Shown here piece after piece: positions 21,850 to 27,437 of a stretch of DNA of 27,437 bases. Under the pieces are notes generated by a model, which was given only the letters and a program-made list of their open reading frames with translations, was not told the origin of the DNA and did no database searches. This DNA comes from an uncultured Polaribacter sp. (GTDB taxonomy: Bacteria; Bacteroidota; Bacteroidia; Flavobacteriales; Flavobacteriaceae). The stretch lies in the NCBI GenBank assembly GCA_913050305.1, contig CAJXAS010000004.1, forward strand, positions 1 through 27,437, given 5' to 3'. Made by a program: the position numbers and the translations under genes. Each line of letters opens with the position of its first letter. Position 1 is the first letter of the stretch.

Positions 21850-24234
21850 ATGAAAATTATTAAAAAAATCCTTATATTTTTAGTTGTTCTTATTCTATTT
21901 ATAGCTTCTGCTGGCTGGCTGTATTCAAAAACATTACATCCTGTTTACAATGGTGAAATTAAAATTAAAAACACTACAGAAGATGTTACCATTTATTTTG
22001 ATGAAATAGGGGTTCCGCATATCAATGCAAAAAACCAGAGAGACGCTTATATTGCATTGGGTTATGTGCATGCGCAAGACAGATTGTGGCAAATGGAGTT
22101 GACGAGAAGAATTGCAGCAGGTAGATTGTCTGAGATTTTTGGTAAAAAACTTTTAAAAGTAGATCGATTTTTTAGTGGATTAGGTATCGAAGAAGCAGCA
22201 GACAAAACAATTGAAAATTTAGATAAAACAGCACAACCTTATCTATTAACTGAGGCATATTTAGAAGGTGTAAATCAATTTATTAAAAATGGAAATGCGC
22301 CCTTGGAGTTTATTTTGCTTGGTTTGGATATAGAAGAATATGATATAAAAGATGTTTACAACGTTTTTGGTTACATGTCCTTCAGCTTTGCTGTAGCTCA
22401 TAAAACTGATCCTTTATTAACAGAAATTAAAGAAAAATTAGGTACTTCCTATTTAAATGAATTATTGAGTGCTTCAGGTGAAAACTTAACGATTAATAAA
22501 ACAAGTATTCCTAAAGAAATTAATGCAACACTATCTAGAACCGTTGCAGATATTATGAATAATTTACCAGTTTCTCCTTTTATTGGAAGCAACTCATGGG
22601 TAATTGCACCAGAGAAAACAAAGAACGGAAAAGTAATTTTTGCAAATGACCCTCACATTGCATTTTCTCAACCATCTGTTTGGTATCAAAATCATATAAA
22701 AACACCAGATTTTGAAATTTACGGATTTAATATTGCACTAATGCCATTCCCGTTATTAGGACATAATAAAGAATATGCATATGGTTTGACAATGTTGGCG
22801 AATGACGATTTAAATTTTTATGTAGAAAAAAATAATCCAGAAAATGAACTAGAATATAAAACTCCTAACGGATTTGAAGAATATAAAGTTTTAGAAAAGA
22901 CCATTCGTATTAAAGACGAGCCGGATACTACTTTTTTTGTAAAAGTTAGTAAACATGGCCCAATAATGAATGGTTTAATTGAACATGTAATTGATGAAAG
23001 GCCTATTGCAATGAGTTGGATTTATACACAATTACCAAATGAAATGCTAAGTGTTGCTCATGGAATTTCTCATGCCAATTCTTTGAGTAAATTTAAGAAA
23101 TCTGTAGCTAAAATTCATGCTCCTGGTTTAAATGTGATGTATGGAGACGCAAAAGATAATATTGCTTGGTTTTCGTCAGCTACACTCTATCAATTAAGAG
23201 ATAGCGTCTCTTCTAAAACGTATTTAGATGGTGCCTCTGGAGCCGATGAAATTTTAGAATATTTACCTTTTGAAGAAAATCCACAAGCGATAAATCCAAA
23301 TTGGAAGTACGTATATTCAGCAAATAGCCAGCCAGATTCTGTCAGGGGTAAATTATATCCAGGATATTATCAGCCGCAGGACAGAGCAAAAAGAATTGTA
23401 GCGTTATTAGAAGAAAAAAATGATTTCACAAAAGAAGATGTTACTGCCATGACATATGATGTAAAATCTTCTACAGTTTCAGATATTTCTAAAACTTTAT
23501 TGAAAAATATAGATCAGAACTCACTTACAACGGCAGAAAAGAGAGTGTTTTCTATTTTAGAAAATTGGGATGGAAATTATTTAAAATCGTCAGTTGGTCC
23601 AACAATTTACAACCGTTTTTTATATATTTTTTTAAAGGCTACATATGCCGATGAATTGGGTATTGGTTTTGAGTTGTTTGTAAATTCTCAATTGCAAGAT
23701 CAAGTAGTTCCGGCACAAATTAGAAGAGTGAACTCTGTTTGGTGGGATAATATTAGAACCAAAGATATTCTTGAATCAAGAACAGATATCATACGAGCTT
23801 CCTTTAAAGAAACTACTACTTTTTTACAAAATCAATTAGGTGAGAATATAGAAAAATGGACTTGGGATCGTGTAATTTCTGTAGAATATGAGCATGCAAT
23901 GGGGAAAGCAGGAAGAGTTTTGCGTGCATTATTTAATGTAGGTCCTTTTGAAACCATTGGAGGCAACGAAGTGATTAACAATCAAATTTTTAAATTAGAT
24001 AGTACGGGGTATTATAAGGTAACTGCAGGTCCTTCTACGAGAAGAGTTATTGATTTTTCTGATATAGAAAATAGCGCAGCTATTATACCAACTGGGCAAT
24101 CTGGTAATGTTTTTAGTCCTTTTTATAAAGATCAAACGCAACACTTTTTAAACGGTAATTTTGTAAAAATGAAACTAAATCAAGCTGAAATTGAACAAAG
24201 TAAAAATATATTACTTTTAAAAGCTGAAAAATAA
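21850..24234 (+). CDS. Penicillin acylase family (Ntn-hydrolase) protein
   Basis: 794 aa. An N-terminal membrane anchor or uncleaved signal (residues 7-24) is followed by the alpha part with DEIGVPHINAKN (51-62) and GYVHAQDRLWQMEL (71-84), a strong family signature. The self-cleavage site is at Gly246-Ser247 in IGSNSWVIAP; Ser247 would become the N-terminal nucleophile of the beta chain. Later landmarks are NDPHI near 265 and GGNEVINNQ near 707. These enzymes hydrolyse amide bonds in acylated compounds such as beta-lactams or acyl-homoserine lactones; the physiological substrate here is unknown. It is probably periplasmic. It is tail-to-tail with the nitroreductase with 1 bp between stops and no room for a terminator. 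Confidence 0.92.
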   Translation: MKIIKKILIFLVVLILFIASAGWLYSKTLHPVYNGEIKIKNTTEDVTIYFDEIGVPHINAKNQRDAYIALGYVHAQDRLWQMELTRRIAAGRLSEIFGKKLLKVDRFFSGLGIEEAADKTIENLDKTAQPYLLTEAYLEGVNQFIKNGNAPLEFILLGLDIEEYDIKDVYNVFGYMSFSFAVAHKTDPLLTEIKEKLGTSYLNELLSASGENLTINKTSIPKEINATLSRTVADIMNNLPVSPFIGSNSWVIAPEKTKNGKVIFANDPHIAFSQPSVWYQNHIKTPDFEIYGFNIALMPFPLLGHNKEYAYGLTMLANDDLNFYVEKNNPENELEYKTPNGFEEYKVLEKTIRIKDEPDTTFFVKVSKHGPIMNGLIEHVIDERPIAMSWIYTQLPNEMLSVAHGISHANSLSKFKKSVAKIHAPGLNVMYGDAKDNIAWFSSATLYQLRDSVSSKTYLDGASGADEILEYLPFEENPQAINPNWKYVYSANSQPDSVRGKLYPGYYQPQDRAKRIVALLEEKNDFTKEDVTAMTYDVKSSTVSDISKTLLKNIDQNSLTTAEKRVFSILENWDGNYLKSSVGPTIYNRFLYIFLKATYADELGIGFELFVNSQLQDQVVPAQIRRVNSVWWDNIRTKDILESRTDIIRASFKETTTFLQNQLGENIEKWTWDRVISVEYEHAMGKAGRVLRALFNVGPFETIGGNEVINNQIFKLDSTGYYKVTAGPSTRRVIDFSDIENSAAIIPTGQSGNVFSPFYKDQTQHFLNGNFVKMKLNQAEIEQSKNILLLKAEK

Positions 24235-24235
24235 T

Positions 24236-24976
24236 TTAAACTTCAGTGTATACCTCTTCAAAAGGAATTCTAAAACGTTCACCATAGATTCCCTTTTCGG
24301 TTCTAATACCACAAGAAACAACCATGTTAATTTCTGCACCAAAAGGTAATTTTAATAATTTTTGAATACGTAAGGTATCCGTTCCTTCCATTGGGCAGGT
24401 GTCATAGCCTTGTGCTGCCATAGACATCATGAAATTTTGTGCAGCCAAACCACATGTTTTATGAGCTACAATTCGCATATCGCTGCTTCGAACTTCTCTG
24501 TAAATAGGTTTAAAAATACCTATTACAAACATCATTAGGTATTTAAAGAAACCAAAAACACCAAGGAAATCTGCATATGCAAAAGGAATAATCTTACTAT
24601 AATATTTTCTAGCAACTTTTTCTCTATTAGATTGCTCCGATTTCGGGTTGTTTGCACCAAAATTAGCATCTATAAAATTTAAATTAGCTTTTGCTCGTTG
24701 CTTCCACAAATCTTTACGCGTTACAAAAACAACTAATTGTTGCGCTGTTTTTGCTGCATTTTGATTGAAACAAAATGGCGCAATTTCAGCAATAAGATCT
24801 TTAGAAGTAATGTGGTAAAATTCCCACAGTTGCATGTTGCTGCTATTAGGGGCTAAAGTAGCTTGTTGAATACATTTTTTTACAATATTTTTATCTATTG
24901 CTTTCTCTGCATCGTAAATTCTTACAGAACGTCTATATTGTATTGCTTCAGAAACTGTTTTTTCTTGATTCATCAT
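24236..24976 (-). CDS. Nitroreductase family FMN oxidoreductase
   Basis: 246 aa. It has the FMN-binding RRSVR motif (15-19) and the family stretch PNSSNMQLWEF (43-53), and the C-terminal half has GLAAQNFMMSMAAQGYDTCP near 178-197, also typical. It would use NAD(P)H to reduce nitro compounds or quinones in the cytosol. It is longer than minimal members because of an insertion with a hydrophobic run at about 133-160 (FADFLGVFGFFKYLMMFVIG), which may form a lid or touch the membrane. Two adjacent ATG codons start the gene; the first is used here. No exact promoter box was seen upstream. Confidence 0.88.
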   Translation of the reverse strand: MMNQEKTVSEAIQYRRSVRIYDAEKAIDKNIVKKCIQQATLAPNSSNMQLWEFYHITSKDLIAEIAPFCFNQNAAKTAQQLVVFVTRKDLWKQRAKANLNFIDANFGANNPKSEQSNREKVARKYYSKIIPFAYADFLGVFGFFKYLMMFVIGIFKPIYREVRSSDMRIVAHKTCGLAAQNFMMSMAAQGYDTCPMEGTDTLRIQKLLKLPFGAEINMVVSCGIRTEKGIYGERFRIPFEEVYTEV

Positions 24977-25042
24977 ATATTTTGAAGAAATTTTTTGTAA
25001 ATATATTCATTTTAGTTTTTTTTGATTCCCTTTAAAAGCCAT

Positions 25043-25393
25043 TATTTTTAATTTATAACAATATAAATTAGCGAGCTGATTTAAAAATGTATTTTTGTCA
25101 ACATTGAACGAAAATGTAGAAGAATGAGTTTACAACAAGATTTAGAAAGTAGAAGTGGAAACCAATGCGAATTATGCACCGGAACAGATAATTTGTCAAT
25201 TTACGAAGTAAAACCAACGTCAACCGTTGGAGGTAGTGGAGTAGATGGTAGTTTATTGGCTTGTGAAACTTGTACTACGCAGATAGAGAATGCAGATGAA
25301 ATGGATGCAAACCATTGGCGTTGTTTAAACGATTCTATGTGGAGCGAGTATAGAGCTGTAAAAGTGGTTGCTTGGAGAATGTTGACAAAAGTA
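25043..25393 (+). repeat. Tandem duplication unit (351 bp) of the PhnA-type promoter and 5' coding region, copy 1
   Basis: 25043-25384 matches 25394-25735 at a constant offset of 351. The upstream 81 bp differ at six positions (25060, 25071, 25073, 25092, 25110, 25116 in copy 1), and the coding 261 bp are identical. The nine bases 25385-25393 at the junction belong to neither copy in direct orientation but match the reverse complement of the downstream promoter. Confidence 0.93.
25090..25097 (+). promoter_or_regulatory. -7 promoter box of the truncated PhnA copy
   Basis: TATTTTTG, an exact TAnnTTTG match, 26 bp before the ATG at 25124. TTAG lies 18 nt upstream as a weak -33 element. The duplicated copy at 25441 reads TACTTTTG. 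Confidence 0.6.
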
Positions 25394-25402
25394 TATTTTT
25401 AA
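25124..25402 (+). pseudogene. Truncated duplicate of the PhnA-domain gene (N-terminal zinc ribbon only)
   Basis: 92 aa. The first 87 residues are identical in protein and DNA to the full gene 351 bp downstream; then the frame runs into junction sequence and ends Thr-Lys-Val-Tyr-Phe-stop. It keeps the complete zinc ribbon (Cys15, Cys18, Cys47, Cys50) and the promoter, but lacks the C-terminal PhnA domain. It could be a decaying duplicate or an expressed stand-alone zinc-ribbon protein; the absence of any silent difference does not point to long independent decay. Its stop codon lies inside the left arm of a long inverted repeat. Confidence 0.8.
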
Positions 25403-25456
25403 TTTATAACCATATAAATTAACAAGCTGATTTAAAAATGTACTTTTGTCAACATT
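25378..25456. repeat. 25-bp inverted repeat spanning the duplication junction and the second PhnA promoter
   Basis: Arms 25378-25402 and 25432-25456 are complementary at 24 of 25 positions, with a 29-nt spacer. The one mismatch (T25394 with G25440) would be a G-U pair in RNA. The left arm covers the end of the truncated ORF and the right arm covers the -7 box of the second copy. It could fold as a terminator or attenuator for the first transcript. Confidence 0.8.
25441..25448 (+). promoter_or_regulatory. -7 promoter box of the full-length PhnA gene
   Basis: TACTTTTG, an exact TAnnTTTG match, 26 bp before the ATG at 25475. It lies in the right arm of the junction inverted repeat. Confidence 0.6.
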
Positions 25457-25474
25457 GAACCAAAATATAGAAGA

Positions 25475-26074
25475 ATGAGTTTACAACAAGATTTAGAAAG
25501 TAGAAGTGGAAACCAATGCGAATTATGCACCGGAACAGATAATTTGTCAATTTACGAAGTAAAACCAACGTCAACCGTTGGAGGTAGTGGAGTAGATGGT
25601 AGTTTATTGGCTTGTGAAACTTGTACTACGCAGATAGAGAATGCAGATGAAATGGATGCAAACCATTGGCGTTGTTTAAACGATTCTATGTGGAGCGAGT
25701 ATAGAGCTGTAAAAGTGGTTGCTTGGAGAATGTTGTCTCGTTTAAGAAATGAAGGATGGCCAAAAGATTTGCTAGACATGATGTATTTAGAAGATGACGA
25801 TTTACGATTTGCAAAAGAGTCTGGAGATCATTTAGATGATAGTGAAAAAATAATTCATAGAGATGCAAATGGTGCAATATTAGAAGCAGGAGATTCTGTA
25901 GTTCTAATTAAAGACTTAAAAGTAAAAGGATCTAGCTTGGTTGCCAAACAAGGAACTGCAGTAAGAAGAATTTCTTTAGATCATGAAAATGCTAAGTTTA
26001 TAGAAGGTAAAGTAGGTCCTACACAAATTGTAATTATTACAGATTACGTTAAGAAAATGGCGGATAAAGAGTAA
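25475..26074 (+). CDS. PhnA-domain protein (YjdM-like), full length
   Basis: 199 aa. The N-terminal zinc ribbon has Cys15/Cys18 (CELC) and Cys47/Cys50 (CETC). A middle region of about 60 residues is followed by the conserved C-terminal PhnA domain from about residue 128 (DANGAILEAGDSVVLIKDLK near 129-148), a small beta-barrel. The family was named for alkylphosphonate use, but no phosphonate genes are nearby, and E. coli YjdM has no settled function. The protein is longer than E. coli YjdM, mainly in the part linking the ribbon to the barrel. The gene is followed by a strong bidirectional terminator. It is probably cytosolic and zinc-binding. Confidence 0.9.
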   Translation: MSLQQDLESRSGNQCELCTGTDNLSIYEVKPTSTVGGSGVDGSLLACETCTTQIENADEMDANHWRCLNDSMWSEYRAVKVVAWRMLSRLRNEGWPKDLLDMMYLEDDDLRFAKESGDHLDDSEKIIHRDANGAILEAGDSVVLIKDLKVKGSSLVAKQGTAVRRISLDHENAKFIEGKVGPTQIVIITDYVKKMADKE

Positions 26075-26118
26075 TTTTTTTTAAAACCTTCTAATTTTTA
26101 GAAGTATTTATTAAAACA

Positions 26119-26154
26119 AAAAAAATCCATCTTTAAAAAGATGGATTTTTTTTT
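26119..26154. terminator. Bidirectional terminator between the PhnA gene and the aminotransferase
   Basis: ATCCATCTTT and AAAGATGGAT form a stem flanked by an A-run on the left and a T-run of nine on the right, so it can end transcription from both sides. A smaller 7-bp hairpin (CTTCTAA/TTAGAAG, 26088-26104) precedes it. Confidence 0.85.
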
Positions 26155-26170
26155 AATTTATATAGTGCTT

Positions 26171-27358
26171 TTAACTTAAAGCTTTTCCTATTCTCTTTAT
26201 TGCTTCACGCAATTGTAACTCAGAGGCAGCATAAGACATTCTAATACATTTTGGCGCACCAAAAGCATCTCCTGTTACTGTAGCCACATTTGCTTTCTCT
26301 AGAATAAATAAAGAAAAGTCGTTTGCGTTTTCGATAGTTATACCATCAATTGTCTTTCCGAAGAATGCGGAAATATCTGGAAATACATAAAAGGCACCTT
26401 CTGGTACATTTACTTTAAATCCGTCTATTTCTCTTAACAAACCAACTACAATATCTCTACGTGTTTTAAATTCATCTACCATGTATTTAATTTTAGAAAT
26501 AGGCGCTAAAACTGCAGTAATTGCTGCTCTTTGTGCAATGCAATTTGCACCAGAAGTAATTTGACCCTGCATCTTTGTACACGCTTTGGCAATCCATTGT
26601 GGAGCGCCGATATATCCAATTCTCCAACCTGTCATTGCAAAAGCTTTTGCCAAACCGTTTACAGTAATGGTTCTGTCATACATGTTTTCTATAGCAGCAA
26701 AACTAAAGTTTTTTGCACCATAGTTTATGTGTTCGTAAATTTCATCTGATAAGATATAAATCTGCGGATAATTTTCTAAAATAGCAGCCAACGCTCTGTA
26801 TTCTGCTTCACTATACATAGAACCACTAGGGTTGTTTGGTGAGTTAAAAAAAACCATTTTAGTTTTTGGCGTAATTGCCGCTTCTAATTGTGCAGGTGTA
26901 ATTTTAAAATCGTTGTCTATAGAAGAAGGAATTTCTACAAATTTTGCTTCACTTAAAATAGCAATTGCAGAATAGCTAACCCAATATGGTGCTGGTAATA
27001 AAACCTCATCTCCTGGGTTTAATAATACTTGTGCAATATTTGCAATAGATTGCTTTGCACCTGTAGAGACTACAATTTGGTTTGGTTGGTATGTTAAACC
27101 ATTATCACGCTTAAATTTTGTGCAAATTGCTTCTTTTAATTCTGCATAACCATCTACTGGAGTGTACGAATTATAGTTTTGATTTACTGCTTCTATTGCT
27201 GCGTCTTTAATGAAATCTGGTGTGTTAAAGTCTGGTTCCCCTAAACTTAAACTAATAATGTCTTTTCCTGCCGCTTTTAATTCTCTTGCTTTTGCTGCCA
27301 TTGCTAGAGTTTGAGATACAGGTAAACTGTTAATTCTGTCCGATAATGGATGTTTCAT
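26171..27358 (-). CDS. aspC: Class I PLP-dependent aminotransferase (aspartate aminotransferase type Ib)
   Basis: 395 aa. It transfers amino groups between aspartate or aromatic amino acids and 2-oxoglutarate. Motifs in order: SLGEPDFNTPDFI (38-50), YTPVDGYAELKEAI (65-78), STGAKQSI (98-105, phosphate cup), NSPNNPSGS (172-180), SDEIYEHINYG (204-214, Asp205 and Tyr208), the PLP lysine Lys238 in NGLAKAFAMTGWRIGY, and the C-terminal substrate Arg in CIRMSYA. This pattern is that of the bacterial/archaeal subgroup Ib enzymes. The start is 27 bp after a likely upstream coding end, so it is probably in an operon. Substrate preference is not certain; the symbol is a best guess. Confidence 0.92.
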   Translation of the reverse strand: MKHPLSDRINSLPVSQTLAMAAKARELKAAGKDIISLSLGEPDFNTPDFIKDAAIEAVNQNYNSYTPVDGYAELKEAICTKFKRDNGLTYQPNQIVVSTGAKQSIANIAQVLLNPGDEVLLPAPYWVSYSAIAILSEAKFVEIPSSIDNDFKITPAQLEAAITPKTKMVFFNSPNNPSGSMYSEAEYRALAAILENYPQIYILSDEIYEHINYGAKNFSFAAIENMYDRTITVNGLAKAFAMTGWRIGYIGAPQWIAKACTKMQGQITSGANCIAQRAAITAVLAPISKIKYMVDEFKTRRDIVVGLLREIDGFKVNVPEGAFYVFPDISAFFGKTIDGITIENANDFSLFILEKANVATVTGDAFGAPKCIRMSYAASELQLREAIKRIGKALS

Positions 27359-27385
27359 TGTACTGTTAGTTGTGTGTTGCTTTTG

Positions 27386-27436
27386 TTATGCCAATTCTGG
27401 CTTCTGTCCTAAAACACCTAAATGTCTAAAATGCTC
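27386..27436 (-). CDS. Probable C-terminal end of an upstream gene (cut by window edge)
   Basis: Of the three minus-strand frames here, only this one stays open to the right edge; it encodes EHFRHLGVLGQKPELA and then TAA. The other two hit stops within a few codons. It ends 27 bp before the aminotransferase start, consistent with an operon. Sixteen residues are too few to identify the protein, and chance openness over 51 bases is possible. Confidence 0.4.
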   Translation of the reverse strand, partial: EHFRHLGVLGQKPELA

Positions 27437-27437
27437 T

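Noticed and set aside
25124..25735. Truncated PhnA copy as a simple frameshift or two-exon artefact
   Set aside because: The downstream copy is complete with its own start and promoter, and the upstream copy ends in sequence unrelated to the gene, so this is a duplication with a novel junction, not one gene split by an error. An assembly error cannot be fully excluded.
25043..25735. CRISPR or IS element as explanation for the direct repeat
   Set aside because: Only two copies, the repeat is coding sequence, and no transposase or terminal inverted repeats are present.

Overview
The window looks like chromosomal DNA from a marine-type member of the Flavobacteriaceae (Bacteroidota). This is an inference from low GC, many lipoprotein signals ending in a Cys at about residue 18, lack of Shine-Dalgarno sequences, several promoters with the Bacteroidota -7 box TAnnTTTG, and gene families typical of the group. 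No rRNA, tRNA, CRISPR array, transposase or phage gene was seen.

Layout. 1-4154 (minus): a LacI-type regulator cut by the window edge, then a three-gene glycan operon joined by TAATG stop/start overlaps: a DPM1-like GT2, a processive CslA-like GT2 and a GT-C membrane glycosyltransferase. 4303-7281 (minus): a NosR/NapH-like membrane polyferredoxin and a FAD/NAD(P)H oxidoreductase, a likely electron-transfer pair. 7484-10654 (plus): a GH113-like lipoprotein overlapping a two-repeat lipoprotein of unknown function, then a metallophosphoesterase. 10684-14832 (minus): an arsenosugar biosynthesis cluster (purine nucleoside phosphorylase, TIGR04282-type glycosyltransferase, ArsM, ArsS, and an AhpD/CMD-like protein across a hairpin-containing gap). 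15149-16033 (plus): fabD. 16161-18998 (minus): a two-domain M16 peptidase lipoprotein. 19114-19308 (minus): a small basic protein with its own promoter and terminator. 19600-21775 (minus): galE and a DegT-type aminotransferase. 21850-24234 (plus): a penicillin acylase family protein, divergent from the previous pair. 24236-24976 (minus): a nitroreductase. 25124-26074 (plus): a PhnA-domain gene preceded by a truncated tandem copy of its own promoter and 5' end. 26171-27358 (minus): a class I aminotransferase, with the probable tail of an upstream gene at the right edge.

How the genes work together. In the arsenosugar cluster, ArsM would methylate arsenite and ArsS would add the 5'-deoxyadenosyl group. 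The nucleoside phosphorylase would then remove adenine; it carries Asp at the position where human PNP has Asn243, which fits a 6-aminopurine substrate. The glycosyltransferase could add the aglycone.

Most notable structure. The PhnA duplication has a junction carrying an inverted copy of the downstream promoter, which looks like a template-switch scar. Its coding halves are identical, while the duplicated upstream parts differ at 6 of 81 positions. Other unexplained structures are a 23-bp inverted repeat in the divergent fabD region, and a 19-bp hairpin and a half-site array upstream of arsS. I do not see a clearly novel multi-gene system; the strongest leads are the PNP in the arsenic cluster and the PhnA junction.
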